Assembly (NCBI GenBank): GCA_014529385.2 | Contig: CM043963.1 | Coordinates: 5,179,501 to 5,243,500, forward strand | Length of the DNA: 64,000 bases | Reading direction: 5' to 3' | From: Adiantum capillus-veneris | Lineage: Eukaryota; Streptophyta; Polypodiopsida; Polypodiales; Pteridaceae | Shown: piece by piece, positions 1 to 10,918 of the stretch | Numbering within the stretch: the stretch's first letter is position 1 | Layout of the letters: every line of letters starts with the position of its first letter | The notes under the pieces: model-generated | Databases searched by the model: none | What the model was told of the DNA's origin: nothing | The model's input: the letters and a program-made list of their open reading frames with translations, nothing else | Made by a program: the position numbers and the translations under genes

Positions 1-1316
1 ATAATTGTTTCCCGCAAGAAGGTTGTACTCATTACACTGACAAGGTTGCCGCTTGAATACCTTCCAATGAAACAATTAGGACACAAGAAGAGAGATCAAA
101 GGAGGCTTAAGATAGAATTAGAGATAGATCTAAGTGTGGTGGTGGTATTAAAGATAGATAATGAGAGATAGAGATAGAGTTAGAGACAAGTATTGGACTA
201 GATATGCAAATGAAAGTAAAACTAGCAACATATATCTTACATGAGAGCAATCGCCACCACCTTAATCGAGAGAGAAGATGAGGCAAGACTTCAGCCTTTC
301 TTCAAGAGAAAGTGTGGCACTAAGATGAATGTGTCACTATAGAATTGAGATATTCTCACTCACTCATAACTTGCCCCCAATGAAGAGAAGGTTGCCCTTT
401 TTATAGGTGAGGGAGCCATGCTTTACATAATCACTTGATTAGGCTAAAGAGTTAGCCCAAATCAAACGTTCTTTGGATATTTCTTAAAATGGGCAATATT
501 AGGACTCAAAATATCATGAAATTCAGCATTTTTTGGTCGTTGAGGCTCCATGTGGGTGCATGATGTATGTGGGCCCCACCTAGGCATCTTCTGTGTGGCT
601 CCACAGGGGGTCCCAACTTGTGTGTGTTGTCCTTCAAGGCATCTATGAGGTGTCACATTCACATGCTTGTGTCTTTTATCCTCCAAATATCTTATTTTAT
701 GGAAAAAGACCAAGATTACCTCTTTTCACTGGATTCACCTGTTTACCATCTCTTCTTGCAGTGTAGTTGTGAGAGGGTTTTTACTGGTTTCCCTGTAACT
801 TTTGACCTGTAACTCGGATTGACATGCTTCAAAAGGCAAAATTGGCCTACTAAAAGAGCTTGACTTGGTTTTGGAATTTTCTCCATGACCTTAGGTCAGG
901 AATTTCAGATTGGGATGGTCCAAGAAGCTTTGGATCTTCCTTTTCATAAAGTCTTCTAGTAGGCCCTTCCCTCTTGTATGTATCCAAGAAGGTATGCATT
1001 ATTTAAGGGTTATATTATTAAATAAATGTGAAAATAAGAAAATAATTTATATATGGTAGGGTATAGCTGGGATATTAGAAGAAATATACAAATGATTTTC
1101 CCCCAGACAAAAGAGGCACAATCATTGTTGATACTTCTCTTGTAGTACTTTCTAATAGTAATGTACATTTATATTACTTCAAAGGTAATACTAAGGTATG
1201 GTAGAAAGATTTTTTTAATGCATATGAGTATTATATGAAGTATACTTATGCGTGAAAAAGTCACAAGATAAATCGTTTAATGCCCGTTTCCACTATATAC
1301 GTGCCACAACACGACA
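1..1316 (-). repeat. Element A 3' LTR (partial)
   Basis: It matches 7448-8761 with scattered substitutions. On the minus strand it begins TGTCGTGTTG at 1316, directly after the polypurine tract. A TATA-like CTATAAAAAGGG on the minus strand lies near 395-406. The LTR continues beyond base 1. The ORFs seen here on both strands recur in the 5' LTR and are not genes. Confidence 0.9.
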
Positions 1317-1331
1317 TCCACCCCCTCTAAA
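1317..1331 (-). other. Element A polypurine tract
   Basis: The minus strand reads TTTAGAGGGGGTGGA immediately before the TGTCG start of the 3' LTR. A PPT primes plus-strand DNA synthesis, and its position fixes the LTR boundary and element orientation. The same tract occurs in element B at 50698-50712. Confidence 0.88.
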
Positions 1332-1374
1332 CCTGCACATCCTCTGGTATGTGCCACATTTTCTCTTTGTAAGA

Positions 1375-1937
1375 TCAGACCTGTTGTACATCTTCCTTGC
1401 TTTCTTCTTCACTGGATGATTCTAGAGCTTCATGTTCACTTTGATCTTCACCTGTGTTTTGCTCTTCTTCCTCATCAACATCTTCTAGATCATTGTCTGC
1501 TCTTCTCTGAAACATTTTTATCCTTTTTCCTGCAATGGGAATCTTTACTTCTGTACCATCTAGTTCAGAAAAACTATAAGTAGCATTTTCATGCACAGGC
1601 TTTACAACATATGGTCCAAACCATCTTTTTGAGAACTTACGCATGACTGCGTGCTGGTTATCAAGGCTACTATCATACACTAAAATCCAGTCACCTTTGT
1701 CAATTGCTTTGCTCCTGAGTCGATGTCGCTTGTCAAAGTAGTCCTTGTTTTTCAACCTTGCATTTTTGAGTCGTTCTTTTGCAGCTTCAATGTCTCTAGG
1801 TCTTCTCTCTAGTTGCCTCATACGCAGTGCAAGGAGATCTTCCATGCTAAGCCCCTCTTGCCAAGGTAGTACATTCCATGTGGGAATTGTATCTTCAATC
1901 GGCATCACTGGCTTTTGACCATACATTAGCTCCGCAC
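1375..1937 (-). pseudogene. Integrase C-terminal region of element A
   Basis: The frame from 1926 starts at MYGQKPVMPIED and matches the integrase C-terminal half of element B (50785-51303). It includes the KRWFGPYVV segment, a GPF/Y-like module, and an acidic tail rich in Glu and Asp. The upstream catalytic core is missing: A position 1936 corresponds to B position 51316, and A 1938 to B 51755. About 437 bases carrying the catalytic Asp, Asp and Glu have been replaced by one base, which also shifts the frame. This part cannot make an active integrase. Confidence 0.85.
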
Positions 1938-2569
1938 GCTAGTGGATATGTAGGGTGCAATCCATCACGATGTCGGACATTTGAATACATTTGACAAGTT
2001 ACACATGACTCTACAAATTGAGATACATCTTTATACATACCCTTCCACCAATATTTTTCTTTCAACTTGGAGAAGGTTACCCACACACCCCTGTGTCCAG
2101 CCCATAGACTCTCATGAAACTCTTGCATGAGCTTTACTTGAGTCTCTTTTTTACATATAACCTATTGTGGTGTAGCACCCTTTTGTTTAGGATGCTTCCA
2201 CAAGTAACCATCCCTCAAAAAGTACCCATATGCTTTCCTGCGTATCCTCTTGAATTCTTGTTCAGACCAATCATCTTGTTTTGTTAGAGTACTCAAGTAG
2301 CTTCCAATAAGAAGCCAATCACCTTCATAAAGCTCTTTCAAGAATGATTCAAGTAGATTAGTCATGCAAACATTGTTACCTTTGACATGAGAGATAGAAT
2401 AGAACTTTGTGCCTACATCATCTCCCTCGTCAGTCATTTGTGACTCATCTTCATATCTTGCCCTTGATAGCATATCTGCCACTGTATTTTCTTTACCTGC
2501 AATGTGCTTAAACTCAGGATTTAAGGACTTAATGTAGGCAATCCATCGCAACATAGCAATGTCAGGCGT
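1938..2569 (-). pseudogene. RNase H end and integrase zinc-binding domain of element A
   Basis: This continues the RT-RNase H frame after a stop at 2568-2570. The RNase H end (KHIAGKENTVADMLSR) comes first. The integrase HHCC domain follows, with the two His in FHESLWAGHRG and the two Cys in CVTCQM. A further TAG near 2161 interrupts it. In element B the equivalent positions code for Ser and Arg, so both stops are copy-specific damage. The frame then enters the deletion that removed the catalytic core. Confidence 0.85.
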
Positions 2570-4467
2570 TTAGCAGCTTGTAATCATCCCAAGAAGTGGT
2601 AGACAATCTGTTTCTACAACCACACATGCACCAATTAGGTACTCTTTCCCACTTTTCAAGGTTGTAACCATACCCCATAACTCTCTCTTTATCTGTGGAT
2701 AGTTTCTTTGGCGAGCACTTAGTACCTTTGCTCCAAATCTTACCACATACCTGTGTCCTTCTTTGTCATCTTGCCCTATTGCCCATCCAATCCCTGTAGG
2801 ACTGGTGTCTACTATCACAATTACTGGCCATTGACACTCGTAGTCTACCTTTCTCAAAGTTGTTGCTGACTGGAGAAACTCCTTTAGTTTTTTCATGGAT
2901 TTTACATGTGCTTCTGTCCATTTAAACTTCTGATTCTTTCTCAGAAGCTGATAAAGAGGATCAGCTACATGTGCATAATGTGGAATCCAAATAACATAGA
3001 AGACACATGCTCCGAGAAACCTTCTAACCTCAGTGATGCTAGTGCATGTTTCTTTCATTCTTTGGATGGCATCTACCTTTGTTGGACAAGGTTTCCTACC
3101 ATATGGCCCGCACATGTGCCCCACAATGAGCACTTCATTGACACCAAACATAGACTTTTTCCCTGACAATGTAAGATTCACTTCTTCCAACCTAGACAAA
3201 ATTTTATCACAATCATGTATGTGATCTACCACAAACCTGCGATATCCCTTGAGATCCAAAGCTTCTTCTTTGTCACTCTCTTCACATCCTTTGATAGGAA
3301 AATCATCAATGAAAGGCATTGTGATTTGAGGAATAAAGTCACGTATGACCTTATTCATCCCATTCATCATATGTGCAACCGAGTTGGTTGCTCCCTGTGG
3401 AAAGGCACACATCCTTACCAGACCCAAAGGCGTCCTCATGGTTGTCAAGTCTTTGCTTTCGATTGCAAGCTGAAATTGATCATACCCTGAGTAGAGATCC
3501 CCCATTGTGTAGATTGCCCTCCCTGCAAACGGCTCTGCAAACTCATCCACAATTAGACCTGTACCTACATTTCTAATTGTCACCTTGTTCACTGGTTGCA
3601 TATCTTGGATGAAGAGTAGAGAACCATTCTTCTTTGGATCTGTGAACCACCTGTTTGAGTATGGAGCACAAGAAGGCTCCAAGATTCCCATTTTGATTTT
3701 CTCATTCAGTAGCTCTACTAACTTTGGGAAATGAGCCTTTGGAACTGGAATGGGCCGCAGATTCCAAGGCACATGAGCTATTGTGTAAATTACCATAGGA
3801 GCTACAATAGAAGGATCAACACATCCTATCTCATGTGGCTCAAATGCAAAAGCCTTACCATGCTTTGAAAGCATTTCTTTGAAGCACTTTGTGTCCTCCT
3901 GTGTTAGAAACTCCTCGCAACCAATCTGCAAATCTTGAAAAGACTCCTTTGTGAAGGTATGCCCGATCTTTTTAGGATTCCTCAAACTTGGTTGTAAAGA
4001 ATTCTGCTCAATCTTTTTCCTATTGTTGGGTGGTAAGGGTGAAGCTACGGGTTTCACCTTCTTTGCTACACTCTTGTATTTAGTTTCAACATGGACTTGT
4101 GGGCCAACTGTTTGGCTTTCTTTAAAGGCTTCTATTACTTGATACATTTCCATAGATCAAACTTCCACAACGTCATTTTCAAGATGCAAACTAGACCTCA
4201 TTATAGCATCAAGCTCACCCATAGTATCTACAAAAGAAACTTGTTTACACAAACCCAAAACATTTTTAGTAGGCTTTAGCAACCCACTCTTTTCCATGCC
4301 TATTTGTACATTATGCACATATTGTCTCTCACATCTCTTCAAATCTTCAAGTTTTGTAAAACATACTGGTCCATTCCTTGTTACCAAGGAGCTCATTGAG
4401 AAAGTTTCACCTATTTTTGGATCAGGCGAGACCCTTTTTCTTTCTGTACCACTCCAATCCCGCTTTA
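2570..4467 (-). pseudogene. Reverse transcriptase-RNase H region of element A pol
   Basis: A 527-residue open stretch (4153-2570) holds an RT palm and an RNase H domain. RT features include the primer-grip-like APYSNRWFTDPKKNG region and the catalytic pair in FIDDF (codons at 3302-3313). The connection KFKWTEAHVKSMKKLKEFL and the RNase H segment IVDTSPTGIGWAIGQ follow. The frame is open back to about 4505 apart from one stop at 4154-4156, so pol overlaps the end of the protease frame by roughly 38 bases and is entered by a -1 shift. It copies element RNA into DNA. Identity with element B over this stretch is very high. Confidence 0.9.
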
Positions 4468-5112
4468 CAATGGTACTTGGCCAAAACCTATCATTTCTCT
4501 ATGATCATGAAACTCTTTGCTCACCTTTGGTAGAGGATGTTCTCTGAGGTTGTCATGGTTTCTTTCATGGTTTACACAAACTGTGAGAAATTGGATATCT
4601 CGTTTACCATCTTTGCTACGTATCCTAGCATATGTTGAACCATCATCCATTACCTTTGTTTCCATTCGAACTCCCACAATGTAGGGTTGTCCAAGGCGGA
4701 GATGATATGAAGATTTATCATGTACAAAGAAGTTTTGGTCAATCTTTACATAACCTATTGTCACCTTCACACCTGGACATGCTGCATACAATTCACCGGA
4801 TGAATTGTTTGCCACTTTCACCATCCAACCATGATCTATGTCCATCGACCATTTGCACTTGTTGTAGAGACTCTTTGACATTATTGTTATTTCTGAACCA
4901 TGGTCAATCAAGGCAACAAATGGCTCTTCAAGATCACCTACCTTGACCAAAGTTTCTGTAGTAGCCCTTGCCCAGTGACTTCGTGAATAGTAGCTCCTAG
5001 GAATAGCTTCAACTTCTTCATCATCATTTGAGAAATTCACTTGCTTCACTCTCCCACTAGATTGGTAGCATCCTACCACAACTCCATCATCCTCCTTATT
5101 TTGCAGCTGCAT
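4465..5112 (-). pseudogene. Aspartic protease (retropepsin) of element A
   Basis: The open stretch of 215 codons contains a retropepsin active-site motif with DHG in place of the usual DTG (FVALIDHGSEI), then KSLYNKCKW and a LGQPYIVG segment corresponding to the ILGRP motif. It would cleave the Gag-Pol precursor inside the virus-like particle. It ends in TAA at 4465 after GQVPL. Element B carries the same stop at the same place, so the stop is likely the natural end of gag-pro. The protease frame differs from the gag frames upstream, so the gag-protease frame is broken in this copy. Confidence 0.78.
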
Positions 5113-5964
5113 TCCTTGTGTCTTCGAAGTTTCCCCTTCAACCTGTGGACGAGAAACTTCAGCAAGGGTTTGCCTCTTCCTCTTGATGATGTCAATGATA
5201 TCCTCATGAATTCACGCTTTGCAATGCCAAGAAATTCTCCTAGAGTAAACTCAATCTTGCTATTTAAGATCCTTTCCTCCAAGACTTTCTTTAAATCTGT
5301 AGCAACCTCAATATCAGATTGTAGTTTATAAGTTGGGCCTTTTGTCTTACCTTTTGCTAGCTCTTTCTTCTTTCCTGTTGTAGACTCCTCCATGAGTACT
5401 TTAGGTGGAGATGCTCCTTGTGTTGAGGGTGTTTGAGAAAGCATTGAGTCGCTTCTTCCCCCACTTCTAGAAGATCTTTTTGATGGTCCTTCATCAGCAT
5501 TCTCACGCCTCCGCTTCTCTTCTACAACTGCCTCATTTTGTTGGCATTTTGTAATGTAGGCATGCACTGACAATGAGTCCACTGGATCATTCCATCCTGT
5601 TTCTAGACGTATGCAATCACCTGCTTCATGTAGAATCTCTTTTGTAAGATTTTTCTTTTTAGCTAATTGCATGACATTTGGCCAAATTTGACCATGATGG
5701 TCACTCACCTCTTCATCACAAAAATGTTCAATTTTTACTCCATAAGTAGCTGCCTCAACTGAAGAGGTGGCATGCTTAGTTGCCATATCTTTAACTAAGG
5801 TCTGCATTCCCCCTTCCCAAAGTTAGTTCTCAAGGGTAGACCTGTCTCTCTTAAGTGGATTTTACCATCCTTAAAAAAGACAACATCTTTTGACAAAGAA
5901 TCACTAAAATCATCACAATCCCTTCTTACATGGTCTGTACTATCACACCAAATACATCTATTAA
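5073..5964 (-). pseudogene. Gag C-terminal part of element A, with CCHC knuckle
   Basis: A nucleocapsid-type knuckle CIWCDSTDHVRRDC (CX2CX4HX4C) is encoded just below 5964 in the protease frame. That frame stops at a G-run near 5810. The sequence then continues one frame over as a 244-codon ORF (5807-5073) rich in Lys, Arg and Ser, which has the composition of a basic Gag tail. A slip in the G-run would explain the break. No catalytic motif is seen in the ORF itself. Confidence 0.7.
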
Positions 5965-5980
5965 CAAACCCTTCTTTGGG

Positions 5981-6535
5981 CTATTGTCTTTGCCTAAGAA
6001 GTGGCCCTGATGGTTGTCCTTTTTCTTCAAGCTTTGCAAAATTCACCTTCAAGTCACGCATTCCCTTCACAAGCTCATCTAGCATGGACTCATCAAACTT
6101 AGGAGCGATAAAAGTAGGGTTTACCATTTTGTCAGAAGTTGAGGTTGAAGGACTTGTAGTGTTTACTACCATCTTGTCCCTTCTTCTTTGTCGTTTGGCA
6201 AGCAACGATATAGCACCTTCAACTTCATTCCAGCCGGTGTTTAGTCCTTGCTCAGCATCTTTATCTTCAAGAAGAAGGTCCAAATTTTCTTGAAACTCTT
6301 TACCTGCAGCTTGTAAGAAAAGATTTGTCTTCTCTGCATCTAGTGTGGCCCTTTCTGTCCTTTTGTTGCGTTTTGAATTTATCCATTTTGTTGCGACCGC
6401 TTTTATGGCCTTCATTGCTGAAATCTCCCTTCTTTCAGTGGCATGTTGTTGTTGCATGAACATTGCAAATGCTTGAAAAATTTGCATTGCTGTTGGGTCA
6501 AAATGCATACCTTGTTGCTCAACATGATCACCCAT
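5981..6535 (-). pseudogene. Gag N-terminal part of element A
   Basis: The frame is open from 6622, but bases above 6589 are LTR. I chose the ATG at 6533-6535 (MGDHVEQQG), the first after the primer site. About 185 residues follow, mostly helical-looking and rich in Gln, Lys and Glu (FAMFMQQQHATERREISA). It would be the coat-forming part of Gag. It stops at 5981, just before the knuckle, which lies in another frame. Assignment rests on position and composition, as no Gag family signature was recognised in this half. Confidence 0.6.
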
Positions 6536-6566
6536 GGTTATGCAGAAACTCTCACCCTGGCAGTTT

Positions 6567-6582
6567 CGCGTCGGGTTCACCA
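6567..6582 (-). other. Candidate primer-binding site of element A
   Basis: The minus strand reads TGGTGAACCCGACGCG six bases after the LTR end GACA at 6589. The position and the leading TGG fit a tRNA primer site. I could not match the rest to a tRNA 3' end from memory, so the primer is unassigned. Confidence 0.45.
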
Positions 6583-6588
6583 AAAATA

Positions 6589-8761
6589 TGTCAAGAAGTA
6601 GGCGGTATTTCCAGGAAGGCACCGTGCCTCTTGCTGTGAGAGTTTGTGAGAAAGCTCAAGGGTTATGAGAAAGAGCTAAGATGTAGATAACATAGCTTCT
6701 AGATCTAAAGAAAAAAATGTAGCCAAAGAAGCCGCTCACTTTTCCTTACAAACACACACGTGATGGAGAGAACTCATGAAAGATAGTCAGAACAAAACAA
6801 AAATGAAAACATCGAGATTACGATTATAACGTATCATGGGTAGGATAAAAGGGTTAATGGATGAGTTAATGATGTTTAATATTTGTTGTCCAAATAAGCT
6901 GCGGATTGCTCTTTGGAACTATAGATTTGTGCTTACTATAATGTATATGTTTTTTCTAGCGATTGGGATTAGTTGTGAGTACAAATCCTCTTGATTCATA
7001 ATAAAGTAACCACATTCACATCAAAAGAGAATTCATGGTCAATAATAGGTAGTATGATGGGATCTGGTGAGAGAAGTATTTCGTTGAGCCTTTCAGGACC
7101 AAATAGAAACACTATGCGTTGCTGAAAGTGAATCTTTCGACTAATCAAAATGTTGACCCTAATAGATTGCACTGAATGGAATCAAAAGAAATTATCTCTA
7201 TGTCGATTATGGTTATTCATCAATGATATACTTAGTATGTTCAAAGATAAAGGTGTGAAAGAAGTGAAAGGAGAATAAGTAGAGAGTTTCTCTCCCAAGC
7301 CCTATTGTTGCCCTTAGGCAATAAGGATACTGTGGGGAGAGAAGTACCTGTAGCAAGGAGATTCTAGAGTTTGTGGAAGAGAATGAGAACCTTAAGAGAG
7401 AGAGATGCTTGTGGAAGATGAAGATATGGTTACTAACCTTGTGCTCATAATTATTTCCCGCAAGAAGGTTGTACTCATTACATTGACAAGGTTGCTGCTT
7501 GAATACCTTCCAATGAAACAATTAGGACACAACAAGAGAGATCAAAGGAGGCTTAAGATAGAATTAGAGATAGATCTAAGTGTGGTGGTGGTATTAAAGA
7601 TAGATAATGAGAGATAGAGATAGAGTTAGAGACAAGTATTGGACTAGATATGCAAATGAAAGTAAAACTAGCAACATATATCTTACATGAGAGCAATCGC
7701 CACCACCTTAATCGAGAGAGAAGATGAGGCAAGACTTCAGCCTTTCTTCAAGAGAAAGTGTGGCACTGAGATGAATGTGTCACTATAGAATTGAGCTATT
7801 CTCGCTCGCTCATAACTTGCCCCCAATGAAGAGAAGGTTGCCCTTTTTATAGGTGAGGGAGCCATGCTTTACATAATCACTTGATTAGGCTAAAGAGTTA
7901 GCCCAAATCAAACGTTCTTTGGATATTTCTTAAAATGGGCAATATTAGGACTCAAAATATCATGAAATTCAGCATTTTTGGTCGTTGAGGCTCCATGTGG
8001 GTGTATGATGTATGTGGGCCCCACCTAGGCATCTTCTGTGTGGCTCCAACAGGGGGTCCCAACTTGTGTGTGTTGTCCTTCAAGGCATCTATGAGGTGTC
8101 ACATTCACATGCTTGTGTCTTTTATCCTCCAAATATCTTCTTTTATGGAGAAAGACCAAGATTACCTCTTTTTAGTTGATTCACCTATTTACCATCTCTT
8201 CTTGCAGTGTAGTTGTGAGAGGGTTTTTCACTGGCTTCCCTGTAACTTTTGACCTGTAACTCGGATTGACATGCTTCAAAAGGCAAAATTGGACTACTAA
8301 AAGAGCTTGACTTGATTTTGGACTTTTATGCACGCCCTTAGGTTGGGATTTTTAAATTGGGATGGTCCAAGAAGCTTTGGATCTTTCTTTTCATAAAGTC
8401 TTCTAGTAGGCCCTTCCCTCTTGTATGTATCCAAGAAGGTATGCATTATTGAAGGGTTATATTATTAAATAAATGTGAAAATAAGAAAATAATTTATATA
8501 TGGTAGGGTACAGCTAAGATATTAGAAGAAATATACAAATGCTTTCCCCCCAAACAAAAAGAGGCACAATCATTGATACTTCTCTTGCAGTACTTTCTAA
8601 TAGTAATGTACATTTATATTACTTCAAAGGTAATACTAAGGTATGGTAGAAAGCTTTTATTTATGCATATGAGTATTATATGAAGTATACTTATGCATCA
8701 AAAAGTCACAAGATAAATCGTTTAATGCCCGTTCCCACTATATACGTGCCATAGTACGACA
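6589..8761 (-). repeat. Element A 5' LTR
   Basis: The 2173-base LTR starts TGTCGTAC at 8761 and ends CTTGACA at 6589, both on the minus strand. The end was fixed by alignment with the element B LTR, which ends CTCGACA at 48819. Relative to B, this LTR carries an extra segment of about 170 bases around 6841-7010. Several short ORFs on both strands recur in both LTR copies and are not genes. Confidence 0.85.
7840..7852 (-). promoter_or_regulatory. LTR promoter TATA box, element A
   Basis: The minus strand reads CCTATAAAAAGGGC inside the 5' LTR. The same box occurs in the 3' LTR near 395-406 and in the element B LTR near 49862-49874. Conservation across diverged LTRs supports a Pol II promoter role. 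Confidence 0.6.
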
Positions 8762-9290
8762 GCGTGTACGGCCCGGCTTTGCGAGATTGACCCGCGAACT
8801 ATTTCTAGTGATTCGGTGAGCACATGGTGTATGTTTTTGCATTTCGGCATATCCACGCGTTCTCAATGAGTAGAGCTACACATTAGGCACCTTAGTTTTT
8901 GGAAATGTCGACCTGCAAAAAACCTGTCAGACATCCTACCTGATTTTGCACCGGGTGTTTTTGGGTAGGGTTTTGGGTCTTGGACCTTAGGGAGAGCGGC
9001 CTATTGGTGTTAAGAGGATTTTCCTCAAGTTCCGTCGCGTTTCGAGAAAGTCTGATGGGTATTTGGCTCTTGGAAGCGTTGTAGGTAATCTCCTCCTTTG
9101 TACTTTTGAAGACTGTAACTTAGACATTGGGTAGAGACCTGTGTAGGAAGTAGTCAATAGTCGATCGAGTGTAGATTGACACCCTATGCTTGATTCCATG
9201 CGCCTGCGGGTTGAGCTTCATCCTTAGCTGACAAATCTTGTTAGGTGAGTTCTCGCTGTGCTGACGTTCGTTGCGGCGTATCCGCCAACA
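8762..9290 (+). repeat. Element D 5' LTR, 3' part
   Basis: These 529 bases match the minus strand of 44308-44850 (element F LTR), including the shared stretch CATGCGCCTGCGGGT and the end CCAACA. The LTR end at 9290 is followed by one base and then the primer site. The upstream part was displaced by the insertion of element A. Confidence 0.82.
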
Positions 9291-9291
9291 T

Positions 9292-9309
9292 TGGTGCCGC
9301 TGCTGGCGA
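9292..9309 (+). other. Element D primer-binding site
   Basis: TGGTGCCGCTGCTGGCGA starts one base after the LTR. It resembles the site of element C at 41091-41108 and the usual plant tRNA-Asp site, with several mismatches. It would prime minus-strand DNA synthesis. Confidence 0.7.
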
Positions 9310-9766
9310 TGAAAACCCTTGGTAGGTGACTGAGACTAGTCCTTGAGGATAGGGATTCTCTAGCTTGCCAGAGTCTTATTTTACATTTAGATAGGATCAA
9401 AGGGTGGGGGACTCTCTAGGTCTTAGGAGGAGTCTAGGGAGCGAGTGTCTGGCCTAGGTCCTTTGACTTAGGTAGTATTAGGTAGGAGAGTAGGAGCTGG
9501 AGTGGTAGAGGTGGTGAAAGGATAGCTTGAGAGTTCGGGGAGACCAGGAAACAACCGAGACACCAAAATCACCATCTCACATGATGAGTAGGAGTAGGGT
9601 AAGTAGGACATCATGATTTGCTGTTAGGCTCATCAAAGAGCTGTAAAAGACGGTAATTTGTGTTTAGAAGCTGAATTGAAGCCCAAACGTTTTTGTGAGT
9701 ACTTCTGAGAGAGTTGTTGAGCATTGGGAAGCCCACTGACAGAGAAAAATTAACATTTAAGGTAGT

Positions 9767-9790
9767 AGACATCCTACGTGTAGTATGTCT
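9767..9790. repeat. Leader palindrome 1 of element D
   Basis: AGACATCCTACG is followed by TGTAGTATGTCT, an imperfect inverted repeat of 24 bases. It is the most 5' of three such units in the leader and is followed by ACAGGGT, as unit 3 is. Confidence 0.8.
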
Positions 9791-10199
9791 ACAGGGTGAT
9801 CTAGAAGGAATTTGGAGAATCTGAGTTGGCCAGAGTGTTAAGAAGGTAGGTTTTACCCTAATTTCACCTGGAAAGTGAAAGATTCACCATATCTTGATAG
9901 GTAGTGGCCAAAAGAAAGAAATTGCCAGACATCCTACCCAATTTGTGCCAAGGCATAATTTCAAGACCAAATGTCTTCATGAGCATGATCTACATGATTT
10001 ATTGAGTGCATGAGAAAGGTTTCATCTCAATTGGGTGAGAAAATTGAAGTTTAAGCAGACTTTAGCATTTTTGACTGAAAAAGGCTAGAATAGCTAAATT
10101 TGGGGTCTTTTGACATTCAAACACAAATATAAAAACACCAGTGAGCTCAGCAAACCAAGGAAAGGCTGTGGGCTAAGTTTGGTCAAATTCTGTTGCAGA

Positions 10200-10223
10200 A
10201 GACATACTACGTGTAGTATGTCT
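10200..10223. repeat. Leader palindrome 2 of element D
   Basis: AGACATACTACG is followed by TGTAGTATGTCT, which pairs with it at all but the two central positions. It starts 275 bases before unit 3. Confidence 0.85.
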
Positions 10224-10474
10224 AATGCATGAAGAAAAGTCCAAACTCCTATTTGAGACATACCAAGCTATCATATAGCCTTAGAAAAACCTCCTAGTCA
10301 AGTTTGGAGCTGATTGGACTGGTGAAATCAACAGAACTGACATTAGGCTTCTGAAACAGAATTCTGATCAGCTAGCCAGCTTATAGGTGTCCAAACCAAA
10401 AAATAAACACACCAGTGAGCTCAGCACATCAAGGGAAAGCTACATTGAAAATTTTGGTCGAAACAGAGCAAAAA

Positions 10475-10498
10475 AGACATCCTACGCGTAGGATGTCT
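10475..10498. repeat. Leader palindrome 3 of element D (perfect)
   Basis: AGACATCCTACG is followed by its exact reverse complement CGTAGGATGTCT, giving a perfect 24-base palindrome. In RNA it could form a hairpin or pair between two genomes. Confidence 0.92.
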
Positions 10499-10918
10499 AC
10501 AGGGTCATTTCTTGGACAAAATTAAACAGTGGACCTACCAGGAGGTTCTAATTAGCTTAAGGGTTCCAAAACTTCTTCCATAGGTGAAATTGGACTTTGT
10601 CTGACCTTTTGACGGAGCAGAGATGGAATTAAGACTTTACCTCTATACTGATAAACACTTGGGTGGTGTACAGTTCCAGATTGACAGACCTAATCAAGAA
10701 CATCCAAAGTGTATAGAGTACAGAAGTGGTTGAGGTTAACCCTCCTATTATACCAATCATTACTAAGACCACCTCTAGCGGTTAAATGCTTTGATTCGAT
10801 TGACAAAATTAAATGCTTGTGTATAGGTATATTCAGCAGCAAGGCAAGAAGTTGAGCGGAAACTGATCCCTTGCCAGGTGAGTGGTTGGATTTTTGATAA
10901 ACTGCATTGCTAAGTTTG

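Larger units (their letters stand above)
1..8761 (-). mobile_element. Element A: Ty3/gypsy-type LTR retrotransposon, left edge outside window
   Basis: Sequence 1-1316 recurs almost unchanged at 7448-8761 and brackets gag, protease, RT, RNase H and integrase sequence, all on the minus strand. The LTR has TGTC...GACA termini, a polypurine tract touches the 3' LTR at 1317, and a TGG-starting candidate primer site lies beside the 5' LTR. The element lies inside the LTR of element D, which resumes at 8762. The matching target duplication (expected GCGTG on the plus strand) would be left of the window. The integrase core is deleted, so this copy is dead. Its closest relative in the window is element B. 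Confidence 0.9.
9310..10918 (+). other. Element D leader, no gene
   Basis: No convincing ORF lies between the primer site and gag. The leader holds three copies of a 24-base palindromic unit (listed separately) and a diverged direct repeat of about 275 bases: CCAGTGAGCTCAGCA occurs near 10137 and again near 10413, each followed about 60 bases later by a palindrome. Such a structured leader could carry packaging or dimerisation signals, but that is inference. Confidence 0.7.

Noticed and set aside
6567-6582. Assignment of element A primer site to a named tRNA
   Set aside because: TGGTGAACCCGACGCG did not match any tRNA 3' end that I can recall with confidence.
7213-8252. ORFs in the element A LTRs on both strands
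   Set aside because: They recur in the 3' LTR copy with frame-breaking differences and contain no motif.
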